DNA of 64,000 bases from Arcobacter acticola (GTDB lineage: Bacteria > Campylobacterota > Campylobacteria > Campylobacterales > Arcobacteraceae): NCBI RefSeq assembly GCF_013177675.1, contig NZ_CP042652.1, positions 1,178,001-1,242,000 on the forward strand. The letters are read 5' to 3'. Shown here piece by piece: positions 1-8,777 of the stretch; positions within the stretch are counted from its first letter, which is position 1; every line of letters begins with the position of its first letter. The notes beneath the pieces are model-generated. The model worked only from the letters and a program-made list of their open reading frames with translations. It was not told the DNA's origin and ran no database searches. The translations under genes were made by a program, and so were the position numbers.

Positions 1-528
1 CTTGCATATTATTTAATGAAAGAAACTATAAATATTAAAACATTTATTGCACTTGTTATTGGATTTATTGGAGTAGTTTTAATCATAGAACCTTTTGGTA
101 TAGAAATATCAATGGCTCATATTTTAGGAGTTTTAGGTGGATTCTTTGCAGCTGCAGCGTATGCTACTATAAAGAAAATAAAAGATATTTATGATGCAAG
201 AATTATTATGCTTTCCTTTATGGGAGTTGGTGTAGTTATTCCTTTATTAATCTTTTTATTTACACCTTATGCACATTTTCAAATATATACAGATCCTATA
301 CTTTGGATACTTATAGTTTTTATGGCGATTCTATCAACAGTCTCACAATGGTTTTTAACTCGAGCATATAGTTTAAGTGCAGCTAGTATTATTGGAGTTA
401 TAAGTTATACAAGTATTCCTTTTGCAATTGGTTTTGGAGTAGTATTGGGGGATTCTATTCCTGATATGTATAGCTTTTTAGGAATCGCACTTATTGTAAT
501 TGGTGGAATTTTAGTTAGTAAGAAATAG
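1..528 (+). CDS. EamA/DMT-family transporter, C-terminal part
   Basis: The reading frame is open to the first base of the window, so this is the 3' part of a gene that begins upstream. It encodes about five hydrophobic helices with a glycine- and alanine-rich pattern, ending in VIGGILVSKK, which matches the second EamA domain of drug/metabolite transporters. Such inner-membrane proteins normally have two five-helix EamA domains and export or import small metabolites; the substrate cannot be read from sequence. An ATG at 16 is unlikely to be the true start because coding continues upstream of it. Confidence 0.75.
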   Translation, partial: LAYYLMKETINIKTFIALVIGFIGVVLIIEPFGIEISMAHILGVLGGFFAAAAYATIKKIKDIYDARIIMLSFMGVGVVIPLLIFLFTPYAHFQIYTDPILWILIVFMAILSTVSQWFLTRAYSLSAASIIGVISYTSIPFAIGFGVVLGDSIPDMYSFLGIALIVIGGILVSKK

Positions 529-588
529 TTTATATTATGTATATTGTTTTATCTCAAATTAGATAAAATTAAATAAAAAAAGAGAAAA

Positions 589-1155
589 ATGTTTAAAACA
601 AATGATTATTGGGAAGAAGAGTTTGTCCAATACGATGACAAAATATTAGATTCTATTTATTTTGATGATTGCACCTTTATAAAATGTGATTTTTCAAAGG
701 CTGTTTTTTCTTCTTGTAAATTTAGAGAATGTATATTTATAGATTGTGATTTATCTCTTAGCGTATTGAAAAATTGTGTTTTTAATGATATCTCTTTTGA
801 AAACTGTAAACTTATTGGTATTTCATGGAGTAATTGTGAAGAACCTTTTGATGTGAAATTTGATTTATGTAATATCTCTCAAAACTCTTTTCATCTTATG
901 GATTTGCGACAAATGAAGTTTATTAATTCACTTATAAAAGATACTGGTTTTGAAGAATGCAATCTTGAACGTGCAGTTTTTGATAATTGTGATTTAGAGT
1001 TAAGTTCTTTTATAAAAAACAATCTAAAAAAAGCAAATTTTGTAAGTTCTAAAAACTATCTAATAGACCCAAAACAAAATGATATAGATAAAGCAGAGTT
1101 TTCACTTCCTGAAGCTTTGAGTTTTTTAAGCTTGCTTCCTATTAAAATAAGATAG
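589..1155 (+). CDS. Pentapeptide-repeat protein
   Basis: A 188-residue protein in which most of the chain (about residues 18-150) fits the five-residue pattern with a central Phe or Leu and small or polar flanking residues (for example CTFIKCDFSKAVF). This pattern folds as a right-handed quadrilateral beta-helix. Cysteine-rich repeats of this kind resemble the Qnr/MfpA-like group, some members of which mimic DNA and protect gyrase, but the length is shorter than Qnr (about 215) and no function is claimed. No signal peptide is visible, so it is probably cytoplasmic. The ATG follows a purine-rich AAAGAGAAAA. Confidence 0.75.
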   Translation: MFKTNDYWEEEFVQYDDKILDSIYFDDCTFIKCDFSKAVFSSCKFRECIFIDCDLSLSVLKNCVFNDISFENCKLIGISWSNCEEPFDVKFDLCNISQNSFHLMDLRQMKFINSLIKDTGFEECNLERAVFDNCDLELSSFIKNNLKKANFVSSKNYLIDPKQNDIDKAEFSLPEALSFLSLLPIKIR

Positions 1156-1174
1156 CAGCTTTGAAATTATACTT

Positions 1175-1558
1175 TTATTTTTTATAAATTAATTGATAAT
1201 TTTTTAAGTAGTTAATAGTTTCCATTAAAACTAAAGCTATAAGTCCCATAATCCAGTAAAAAAACCATTGAGATATCATTCCTATAAATCCATCTTCTGA
1301 TATATAATCTACCACTTGAAAGATAAGAAAAAATAAAACTGTTGATTTAAAAGATAGATTATTTTGAGGAAATTCTCTTATTTCATAATCTTTTAGTTTA
1401 AATTTAAAGAATAAAAAAACAGCTGTAAGTACTATAAGTCCTATAATAGATATGTATTCTTCTTTTATTATTTCTATTGTTCTTTCTTGCCCAAATACAT
1501 AAAGATAAGTTGCTATGATTGAAATAAATGACAGTATAAATAAGTTTTGTGTTTTCAT
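1175..1558 (-). CDS. Small membrane protein, unknown function
   Basis: About 127 residues with four likely membrane helices (near residues 6-24, 33-51, 76-93 and 98-117) separated by short charged loops. The start is placed at the internal ATG (MKTQNLF) because AAGGAATT lies 8 nt upstream of it; an upstream ATG would add eleven residues without a ribosome site. I do not recognise the family. It converges on the pentapeptide-repeat gene with a gap of about 20 nt. Confidence 0.55.
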   Translation of the reverse strand: MKTQNLFILSFISIIATYLYVFGQERTIEIIKEEYISIIGLIVLTAVFLFFKFKLKDYEIREFPQNNLSFKSTVLFFLIFQVVDYISEDGFIGMISQWFFYWIMGLIALVLMETINYLKNYQLIYKK

Positions 1559-1683
1559 TAAATAAATTCCTTGTTTTGCGAATTTTATCAAAATTGTTAT
1601 TAATAATTAGTTTGAAGAATAAACTAACAATTAACTAGATATTATAATAGCAATATATAATTCAAAATAATCCAAGGAATAAT

Positions 1684-2418
1684 ATGAGCGAAAATAGAAC
1701 TATAAAACTTGCTGTATTAATAGATGCTGATAATGCTCAAGCTTCACTTATTTCTGAACTCCTAGCCGAAGTTGCTAAGTTTGGTACTGCTAGTATTAAA
1801 AGAGCTTATGGTGATTGGACTAATAGTCACTTAAAACAATGGAAAGAACACTTAAATAAACACGCAATTCAACCAATGCAACAGTTTTCTTATACAACAG
1901 GTAAAAATGCAACAGATGCTTCTTTGATAATAGATGCGATGGATATTTTACATGAAAATAGCCTAGATGGTTTTTGTTTGATTTCTTCTGATAGTGACTT
2001 TACAAGACTTGCTACAAGAATCAGAGAATCAGGGCTTATAGTATATGGTTTTGGTGAAAAGAAAACTCCTGAGGCTTTTATTGCAGCTTGTGACAAGTTT
2101 GTATTTACAGAAATTTTGAAAGAGAAGAAAGAAGTTCCAGTACATAAAGATGAATCAAATAATGTTGAACTAAGACCTCTAATAATTTCAGCAATTAATG
2201 CTGTTTCAAAAGATGATGGTTGGGCGCAATTATCAAATGTAGGCGGATATATAAATAAAAATCATCCTTCTTTTGATTCTAGAAATTATGGTTATGATAA
2301 ATTAGGAAAATTAATTAGAAATTTAAATTATATTATAGTTGATGAACGTGAATTTAACGATGATTCAAATAATGTGCATATTTATATAAAAATAAGAGAA
2401 AAGTATGAGAGATATTAA
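1684..2418 (+). CDS. NYN-domain protein with C-terminal OST-HTH/LOTUS domain
   Basis: A 244-residue cytoplasmic protein. Residues about 8-145 form a NYN (PIN-like) domain: LAVLIDADNAQ carries the first acidic cluster, KNATDASLIIDAMD the second, and LISSDSDFTRLATRIRE the third, the usual metal-binding acidic set of NYN nucleases (LabA/DUF88 type). Residues about 165-240 (RPLIISAINAV to NYIIVDE) match an OST-HTH/LOTUS winged helix, which in other proteins binds RNA. The combination suggests an RNA-binding RNase; the target is unknown. AAGGAAT precedes the ATG. The acetyltransferase gene follows after 20 nt, so the two are probably co-transcribed. Confidence 0.85.
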   Translation: MSENRTIKLAVLIDADNAQASLISELLAEVAKFGTASIKRAYGDWTNSHLKQWKEHLNKHAIQPMQQFSYTTGKNATDASLIIDAMDILHENSLDGFCLISSDSDFTRLATRIRESGLIVYGFGEKKTPEAFIAACDKFVFTEILKEKKEVPVHKDESNNVELRPLIISAINAVSKDDGWAQLSNVGGYINKNHPSFDSRNYGYDKLGKLIRNLNYIIVDEREFNDDSNNVHIYIKIREKYERY

Positions 2419-2438
2419 AATAATAAAGGAAGTCAAAT

Positions 2439-3005
2439 ATGCAATTAAAAATAGCAGAAATAAAAGATATTGAAAACATATTAAAACTACATGCAAAATA
2501 TCAGTTAGCAACAATAGCAGAAGTTGATAAAAAAGATGGATTTGTAACAACTGGATTTTCAAAAGAAGAATTAGCAGATATTATAACACTAGAGCAGGGG
2601 ATCTTCATAGCTGTTGAAGATGATGTTGTACTAGGATATGTTATGTCAGCATCATGGCAATATTGGTCAAAGTGGCCTATGTTTGCATTTATGATAAAAG
2701 ATTTACCAAAGCTAACTTATCTAGGACAAACTTTAAGTGTAGATAATTCATATCAATACGGTCCTGTTTGTATTGATAAAAGTGTTAGAGGAAGTGGATT
2801 ACTTGAAAAACTTTTTGATTTTGCACTTGAATCTATGTCAAAAAGATATCCAATCCTTGTAACTTTTGTAAATAAAATAAATGAAAGATCATTTGCAGCA
2901 CATAAAAGAAAACTAGGTCTAGATGTAATTCAAGAGTTTGAATTTAACAATAATAAGTATTATGAAATGGTTTATGATACTTCTAAAAGAGTGTTAGAAA
3001 AGTAA
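2439..3005 (+). CDS. GNAT-family N-acetyltransferase
   Basis: A 188-residue protein starting MQLKIAEIKDIENILKLHAKY, a standard GNAT N-terminal strand and helix. The region around residues 107-130 (YGPVCIDKSVRGSGLLEKLFDFAL) is the acetyl-CoA pyrophosphate-binding motif A (R-G-x-G-L in place of the classic Q/R-x-x-G-x-G/A). NERSFAAHKRKLG near residue 147 is the usual motif B. The acceptor is not predictable. It lies 20 nt after the NYN gene on the same strand with AAGGAAG as ribosome site, and transcription ends at a hairpin just downstream. Confidence 0.8.
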   Translation: MQLKIAEIKDIENILKLHAKYQLATIAEVDKKDGFVTTGFSKEELADIITLEQGIFIAVEDDVVLGYVMSASWQYWSKWPMFAFMIKDLPKLTYLGQTLSVDNSYQYGPVCIDKSVRGSGLLEKLFDFALESMSKRYPILVTFVNKINERSFAAHKRKLGLDVIQEFEFNNNKYYEMVYDTSKRVLEK

Positions 3006-3015
3006 GTAATAAGTA

Positions 3016-3045
3016 AAATAAAGAAGAAAAATCTTCTTTATTTTA
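3016..3045. terminator. Bidirectional terminator between converging genes
   Basis: A perfect 13-bp inverted repeat (AAAATAAAGAAGA and its complement) with a 4-nt loop, A-rich on one side and T-rich on the other, between the GNAT gene and the converging SagB-like gene. It can serve as an intrinsic terminator for both and overlaps the 3' end of the SagB-like gene. Confidence 0.75.
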
Positions 3046-4606
3046 TATAAGGTTTTTTAGTAGATAATCTACTGTCAACTAAACCTCGACCTATAGTAAA
3101 GTGATAAAGGGTTTGAAACTCGTTTGTTTTTAAGCCAATAACTCCATGAAGAATATCATCTAAGAAACATCCAATTCCAGTTGCTGATAGATTTAAAGAT
3201 GTTGTTTCAAGGTATAACTGTTGTCCAATTGCTCCACAATCCCAATATAAATGTTTATATTTTGCAGCTGATATATTTTCCACTTGATTTTTAAACTCTG
3301 CTAACATTCCAAGTGTAAACGCACCATCGCTTGCTATATCTTGATTACAAGAAATTGCTTTTGCTAGAAATTTAAAATCTCCATCTTCTAACTTATACAG
3401 TTCACCTGCATCAGTATCTACTTTTTCCCAAAGAAAACTCTCTTTTAATAAAGCTTGTAATTGTGTTTTATGCTCACTGTTTCTAACAAGTATATAAAGT
3501 CCTGAAGGTATTTCTTCAACACTATGCACAAAAATAACTAAGTGAATAGCTGAATTGTTCGACTTAACAGAACCTATAATTGTTTCAAACTCTTTTTTTG
3601 TAAAAGTACAATCATCTTTGTTCATCATTTGTGCAGATCGTCTTTTTAGAACTACATCTTTTGCTAAACTTGAAGGCTGTCTATTTGGATTTTTTTCATA
3701 TATATCATTTATATATTTTTTTGTTTGTAAATCATCACTTAATGTGGCATCTTCTATTTTTTCTAAAATATCCCATTTGTGCCAAGCGTAGCTTAGTTGA
3801 TTTGCTTTTCCCTCATATTTTTCTTGTAATGTTTCTCTAATAGCATTGATATCTAAAGAATCAACTGCTTCTGTGCTGTTTTCAAGAGAAACTAAAATAA
3901 GCATATCAGGAAGTTCCCTTTCTTCTGGAACATACCTGTGAGCTTGATCGAAACCTATTAGTTTTTGTAGTTCACTATCTTTTGTATTTAGAACTTCAAT
4001 TTTCCATCCTAATATTGAAGCAGAAATTTCTAAAGCTTTTAGTGCATGTCCACAATCAAGTTGAGTATATCTCCATGACCTTTCACCATATTTCCAAGCT
4101 TCTCTCCAAACTATTGAAGATAAACATAGTAAAAAACTATTTTTTGGAAGTGATAATTGTTCATTTGCTTTTGATAATAATTCAAGTTCATGCTCTTGTG
4201 GGCTATAGTGATAAAGTCCATCATCAATTCCTACAATTTCATTTGAAATCATATAAGCTTCACTTGGTTGTAAATTTCCACTTGATGCATTGCATCTTAA
4301 TGCCCAAGATTGTTCTCCATACTCTTTAATAGCAGCCAGTCCAAGAGAAAATTGAAAAAATTGTGATATTGCTTCTTTGCATAAAGGAGCGTTAAGTGTA
4401 TTTTCTTTTTGGTCAAATATTTGGCTGTATTCTAAAGTATTATTATCAAATGATAAAGGTAATTGAATTTTTTTAGTACCTGCGTATGTTCTATAAGGAT
4501 TTGGTTGTGTTTCCCAATCCATATAACCTAAAGATCTTGCGTATCTTTGCTGAGAATGTTTTGTTTCGTTGTGATAGGTATAAACCATTTGTAAATTTTT
4601 ATTCAT
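3038..4606 (-). CDS. SagB/ThcOx-family tandem nitroreductase-like oxidoreductase
   Basis: A 522-residue protein with two nitroreductase-like halves. The first (about residues 70-250) contains RCNASSGNLQPSEAYMI and GERSWRYTQLDCGHALKALEISASILGW, the flavin-site segments typical of the SagB/ThcOx family. The second (about 315-500) repeats the fold with YWDCGAIGQQLYLETTSLNLSATGIG. ThcOx-type members oxidise azolines in ribosomal peptides, but many bacterial SagB-like tandem proteins are not next to any such cluster, and no YcaO or precursor gene is seen here. The substrate is therefore unknown. Confidence 0.8.
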   Translation of the reverse strand: MNKNLQMVYTYHNETKHSQQRYARSLGYMDWETQPNPYRTYAGTKKIQLPLSFDNNTLEYSQIFDQKENTLNAPLCKEAISQFFQFSLGLAAIKEYGEQSWALRCNASSGNLQPSEAYMISNEIVGIDDGLYHYSPQEHELELLSKANEQLSLPKNSFLLCLSSIVWREAWKYGERSWRYTQLDCGHALKALEISASILGWKIEVLNTKDSELQKLIGFDQAHRYVPEERELPDMLILVSLENSTEAVDSLDINAIRETLQEKYEGKANQLSYAWHKWDILEKIEDATLSDDLQTKKYINDIYEKNPNRQPSSLAKDVVLKRRSAQMMNKDDCTFTKKEFETIIGSVKSNNSAIHLVIFVHSVEEIPSGLYILVRNSEHKTQLQALLKESFLWEKVDTDAGELYKLEDGDFKFLAKAISCNQDIASDGAFTLGMLAEFKNQVENISAAKYKHLYWDCGAIGQQLYLETTSLNLSATGIGCFLDDILHGVIGLKTNEFQTLYHFTIGRGLVDSRLSTKKPYIK

Positions 4607-4821
4607 TCATTATGTTAACATAAATTATTACATTTATTAACTTCAATGATAAATTCAAGTAAATGTAAGAGCGAATATTTATATATTTATAATAGAAACA
4701 AATAATATAATAAATTTTAAACATGCTCTAAAATAGCATATGATATTATTCCCACACTATATTTATAATGTTTATTTTTTGAAAATAATTATTATAAATA
4801 TTTATTTAAACTACTAGGAAT

Positions 4822-6129
4822 ATGATGAGATTTTTATTACTTTTTATTCCTTTTATTATAAATGCTGCAAACCTAAGTTTTGAATTGTTTAAAAAAGAGA
4901 GCAATGAAAAAGGAAACACATTATTAATAATTGGAGGGATTCATGGAGATGAGCCAGGTGGCTATTTTGCACCAGCTTTTTTAGAGAAATATTATGAAAT
5001 TAAATCAGGGAATGTTTGGATAATACCTGATTTAAATGCAGATAGTATTATGGCTAATAATAGAGGTCTCTATGATGATATGAATAGAAAATTTTCTTCT
5101 ATTGAAAAAAATGATCCTGATTATGACACTGTAACAAAAGTAAAAGAGATAATACTTGATAAAAAAGTTGATTTAATATTAAATTTACATGATGGATATG
5201 GTTTTTATAGAAATAAATATGAAAATGCAATTTTTAATCCAAATGCTTGGGGACAAGCAACTATTATTGATCAAGAAAAAATAACTGGTCTTGATAAATT
5301 TGGAAACTTAGATGAAATTGCAAATCAAGTAAATGATAGTCTAAATAATGATAATTTATTTAAAGATTATCACTCTTTTGGTGTTAAGAATACTGAAACT
5401 AAATTTAAAGATGAGCAAATGCAATTATCCTTAACTTTTTTTGCAGTAACTCATAATAAACCAGCATTTGCTATAGAAACTAGTAAAAACATTACTGATT
5501 TAACACATAAAGTTATATATCAGTTAAAATCTATAGAAGAGTTTATGAATATTATGCATATTAAATTTGAAAGAAAATTTGATATAAATAATTATGATGA
5601 TGTTCAAAAAAAGATTTCTGATTTTGGAAAAGTTAGAGTAAATGATAATATAGTTTTTGATTTGAGTGATATTAAAAATTATACTAAATATGTTCCTTTA
5701 AAAGAATCAGATAATGTTTTCAAATTTGAACATAGTTTAGGGGCATATAGATTTATTGATGGAAGATATGAAATTTATATTGGAAATATTAAAGCAACAG
5801 AGTTTTACCCTCAAATATTTGAAATAGCAAAAGCAGAAAAAAATATAAAAATTGAAGTTGATGGAAAAATAATAGAAACACCGTTTGCTACTCAAATAGA
5901 TATTAAAAAAGATTTTAAAATCGTAAAAAGTGATTATAGAGTTAATATCATTGGATTTAGTAAAGCAGGACTTGATAGTGAAGATGATATTTTAATTGAA
6001 GAAAAAGATATTCAAGATAATTATTCAGTTGATAATGGAAAAACTAAATATAGAGCAGAATTTTATAAAGATGGTAAGTTCTATGGAATGATAATTTTAA
6101 ATTTTTTAAAGGATAAAAATGAAAAATAA
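4822..6129 (+). CDS. pgp1: Pgp1/Csd4-like peptidoglycan carboxypeptidase (M14)
   Basis: A 435-residue protein with an N-terminal signal peptide (MMRFLLLFIPFIINAA). It has the M14 zinc site: HGDE at residues 41-44 (His and Glu ligands) and LNLHDGYGFY with His123 as third ligand. The C-terminal half (about 265-435) is beta-rich, as in H. pylori Csd4 (438 residues) and C. jejuni Pgp1, periplasmic D,L-carboxypeptidases that trim peptidoglycan tripeptides and set helical shape. Csd4 has Gln in place of the first His ligand; this protein has His. Gene name by family resemblance. The next small gene overlaps it by 11 nt. Confidence 0.8.
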   Translation: MMRFLLLFIPFIINAANLSFELFKKESNEKGNTLLIIGGIHGDEPGGYFAPAFLEKYYEIKSGNVWIIPDLNADSIMANNRGLYDDMNRKFSSIEKNDPDYDTVTKVKEIILDKKVDLILNLHDGYGFYRNKYENAIFNPNAWGQATIIDQEKITGLDKFGNLDEIANQVNDSLNNDNLFKDYHSFGVKNTETKFKDEQMQLSLTFFAVTHNKPAFAIETSKNITDLTHKVIYQLKSIEEFMNIMHIKFERKFDINNYDDVQKKISDFGKVRVNDNIVFDLSDIKNYTKYVPLKESDNVFKFEHSLGAYRFIDGRYEIYIGNIKATEFYPQIFEIAKAEKNIKIEVDGKIIETPFATQIDIKKDFKIVKSDYRVNIIGFSKAGLDSEDDILIEEKDIQDNYSVDNGKTKYRAEFYKDGKFYGMIILNFLKDKNEK

Positions 6130-6406
6130 AGATGTAAAAAAAGAGTTTGCAGTAGTTATAAGAAATGCGAAAATCACTGCATTTATATTTTTTCTACTTT
6201 TAACGCCAAACATAGTTATGCAAGTAAAAGATTTACCAGAAATTTTAGGCTTAGCAAAGGAAACATGGTTTAATGCTGCAATTGCAGGATTTGTTATTTA
6301 CTTAGGATATATGTTTTTTCTTTGGAAATGTCCTAGTTGTGGAGAATATCCAGGTCGTGGATGGTTTAGAAAAAACTGTGAGAAATGTGGAGTTGAATTA
6401 AGCTAG
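6119..6406 (+). CDS. Small membrane protein with C-terminal zinc ribbon
   Basis: A 95-residue protein with two probable membrane helices (about residues 16-35 and 49-67) followed by a CPSCGEY...CEKCGVE segment, four cysteines spaced like a zinc ribbon. Its start overlaps the end of the Pgp1-like gene by 11 nt, so translation is probably coupled. The family is not recognised. The pairing with a peptidoglycan carboxypeptidase suggests an envelope role, but that is inference. Confidence 0.65.
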   Translation: MKNKDVKKEFAVVIRNAKITAFIFFLLLTPNIVMQVKDLPEILGLAKETWFNAAIAGFVIYLGYMFFLWKCPSCGEYPGRGWFRKNCEKCGVELS

Positions 6407-6410
6407 AAAA

Positions 6411-6437
6411 TAAAAGAAGAATTAAATTCTTCTTTTA
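6411..6437. terminator. Bidirectional terminator
   Basis: A perfect 12-bp inverted repeat (TAAAAGAAGAAT and its complement) with a 3-nt loop between the plus-strand zinc-ribbon gene and the converging minus-strand DUF2892 gene. Confidence 0.7.
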
Positions 6438-6439
6438 CT

Positions 6440-6631
6440 CTATTTCATTTTTGGAGTACACTTTTTACTTATGATACATAAAGGACAAAAATCTGCTAAT
6501 CCTGCAATCAATGGAATAACACCTAAATAAAACCAAGCATTACCTGTAAAGTATCCTATTGCTATTAAAACTAAACCTAGTACAATTCTAAATGGTCTAC
6601 AAAAATTTCTAAATTTATCAAATTTGTTCAT
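6440..6631 (-). CDS. DUF2892-type small inner-membrane protein
   Basis: A 63-residue protein with a short basic N-terminus, two membrane helices (about 16-32 and 34-47) and a cysteine pair in FCPLCIISKKC. This is the arrangement of DUF2892/YgaP-like membrane modules, often found alone or fused to rhodaneses. Function is not known. AAGGAAT lies before the ATG. Confidence 0.7.
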   Translation of the reverse strand: MNKFDKFRNFCRPFRIVLGLVLIAIGYFTGNAWFYLGVIPLIAGLADFCPLCIISKKCTPKMK

Positions 6632-6699
6632 TATTAATTCCTTTTTCTAAAACCGAATTATTATATAACTAAACTTAATAGTTTATAAATAAGAATAAC

Positions 6700-7380
6700 T
6701 TATATATTAAACATTTTTCTATAATTCTCTTCTAATGGAGCTTTATCTTTATAGTCGATTATCTCACCAATTTGGATTTCTATTTCTAAATCTTTTGTTC
6801 TATTGTTTATAGCATCTTTTAAAATTTCATTAGCATTTGTTCTTATAAATACAGGTAATAATGGAAGTCTATTTTTAAGTGCAATTAATCTTGCTCCATC
6901 TTTAAAACTACTAAGAGGAGTATTTTCTTTATTTCTTGTTCCTTCTGGAAAAATAAATATTGAATGACCATTACTTACAACTTCTTTTGTGTCTTTAAAA
7001 AATGATGACATATTAGAAGCTTCTCTATCAAGTAATATAGAGTCAGAATTTCTAGTAAATGTACCAAAAAAGAGTGAATTATATAACTCTTTTTTTGATA
7101 CCCAAAATCCATGTATTAATGAATCTTTTAATGCAATTTCGATTATAAGAGGATCAATAATACTTCTATGATTTGAAATAAGTAAATACTTACCATCATT
7201 TGGGATATTTTCTTTATTTAAAACTTTTATACTTATATTTAGTTTTGATAGTAAAGTTTGAGAATATTCTAATCTCAAAGCTTTTTTTTCTTTAGCAGTT
7301 TTTACTTTTTTTAGTTTGAAGCCATATTTATTAGTTAAATATGTTGCATATATAGCCATGCTTATTTGTTTTAAATTCAA
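6700..7380 (-). CDS. 1-acyl-sn-glycerol-3-phosphate acyltransferase-like (PlsC family)
   Basis: A 226-residue protein with the two diagnostic PlsC motifs: NHRSIIDP (the catalytic H-x4-D) near residue 70 and FPEGTRNKE (glycerophosphate binding) near residue 144. Family members transfer an acyl chain to lysophosphatidic acid or a related acceptor at the inner membrane. The N-terminal hydrophobic segment is short. It is read in the same direction as sfsA, with an 84-nt gap. Confidence 0.8.
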   Translation of the reverse strand: MNLKQISMAIYATYLTNKYGFKLKKVKTAKEKKALRLEYSQTLLSKLNISIKVLNKENIPNDGKYLLISNHRSIIDPLIIEIALKDSLIHGFWVSKKELYNSLFFGTFTRNSDSILLDREASNMSSFFKDTKEVVSNGHSIFIFPEGTRNKENTPLSSFKDGARLIALKNRLPLLPVFIRTNANEILKDAINNRTKDLEIEIQIGEIIDYKDKAPLEENYRKMFNI

Positions 7381-7464
7381 AATTGTCCTATTTAATTTTT
7401 TTCGTGATTATATCTAATTATTATGAAGCATATATAATTTATATACAATTTTTTTAATATTAAT

Positions 7465-8151
7465 CTAAAAAATCAATTTTTTCTTTATTTCTATTTCTTC
7501 TAGACTTATATTAGATTGATAAACTAAAACTTCAACACCTTTTTTTGTAACTTCTTCGAAGGCATCGCAATATTTTTTATCTATTTCACAAGCTAATCTA
7601 AAAGGTAAATCATCAGTTCTTTGAACAACATATAACATAACAGCTCTATGTCCATCTTTTACCATATCATAAAGCTCATTTAAGTGTTTTGTTCCTCTAC
7701 TTGTAACTGAATCAGGAAAAGCTAAATTATCATTTATCTTAAGGCTTACACTTTTTACTTCAACATAACATTTTTGATTTTCATTTTCAAGTAAAATATC
7801 AATTCTACTATTTTGTCCATACTTTTGTTCAGGTTTTAGTGAAGTATATCCTTGAAGCTCTTTTATTGTGCTATTTTCAATAGCTTCAATTGCTATTTTA
7901 TTTGCAACACCTGTATTTGTACAGATTAAATTCTCACTCATTTTTGTAAGCTCTAAAGTGTATTTTAATTTTCTTTTTGGATTATCATGAAAACTAACCC
8001 AAACATCACAATTATCTTCAATACAAGAAGTCATAGCTCCGCTATTTGGTACGTGAGCTGTTATTTCTTGACCATCTTCAAGTATAATATCTGCTAAAAA
8101 TCTTTTATATCTTTTTACTAATTTACCCTTAATAAGTTTTTCAAATTGCAA
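7465..8151 (-). CDS. sfsA: SfsA, DNA/RNA nuclease-like protein
   Basis: A 228-residue protein matching SfsA over its full length: N-terminal OB-like part (residues 1-80, with AHVPNSGAMTSC), then a PD-(D/E)XK-like core with SRIDILLENENQKCYVEVKSV near residue 125 and the TSRGTKHLNELYDMVKDGHRAVMLYVVQR segment. SfsA was named for sugar fermentation stimulation in E. coli; its biochemical role is still poorly defined, although the core is nuclease-like. Length is normal for the family. Confidence 0.9.
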   Translation of the reverse strand: MQFEKLIKGKLVKRYKRFLADIILEDGQEITAHVPNSGAMTSCIEDNCDVWVSFHDNPKRKLKYTLELTKMSENLICTNTGVANKIAIEAIENSTIKELQGYTSLKPEQKYGQNSRIDILLENENQKCYVEVKSVSLKINDNLAFPDSVTSRGTKHLNELYDMVKDGHRAVMLYVVQRTDDLPFRLACEIDKKYCDAFEEVTKKGVEVLVYQSNISLEEIEIKKKLIF

Positions 8152-8282
8152 TAAATAGTCCTTTTATATTTTTAAAATCTTATTGATATACTATCTTAAC
8201 AAAAGTTTCATATTACTAAGGATTTACTAATTATTTTAATTGGAATAGTTTTTGCATCTTATTTTTTAAATAGGAGCAAAAA

Positions 8283-8717
8283 ATGCCAAAAATAAAAGAA
8301 TTTGATAAAAAGAAACATCTGTTAAATTATGAGAAGATGGATACCTTACATTTAGAATTTTTAGACATTTATAATAGTGTAAATATTAATTCAAATGAAA
8401 GTATAAAATTAAAATCTACTGAATTATTTATTCATACAAAAAGACATTTTTTAGAAGAAGAAAAACTTATGGATAGATATAATTATCCTCGAAGCATGGA
8501 ACATAAAAATGAACATAACAAGGTATTAGCAGAGTTGCAGTTTTTTATAGATAAGTCCCATAGTTTATTTGGTATGAATATTCTAAAGTCATACTATTTA
8601 GAAAAACTACCTTATTGGTTTGATTATCATTTACTTAGTATGGATAGCGATTTATCAGCTTATTTAAAAAATATAAGTTTTAAAAATGAAGTTAATATTA
8701 TGAGAGAAGTTAATTAG
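8283..8717 (+). CDS. Bacteriohemerythrin-like di-iron protein
   Basis: A 144-residue single-domain hemerythrin. The iron ligands are all visible in order: His in MDTLHLEF, His in LFIHTKRHF, the HFLEEE His/Glu, two His in EHKNEH, and His/Asp in YHLLSMDSDL. Such proteins bind O2 reversibly (or sense or detoxify O2 or NO) and are common in microaerophilic Campylobacterota. An AGGAGC ribosome site precedes the ATG. It appears to be a single-gene unit. Confidence 0.88.
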   Translation: MPKIKEFDKKKHLLNYEKMDTLHLEFLDIYNSVNINSNESIKLKSTELFIHTKRHFLEEEKLMDRYNYPRSMEHKNEHNKVLAELQFFIDKSHSLFGMNILKSYYLEKLPYWFDYHLLSMDSDLSAYLKNISFKNEVNIMREVN

Positions 8718-8777
8718 TATTTTATATATAAAATTTTATGTTAAAATCAATTCTATATATTTTAGAAAGGTTTTAAT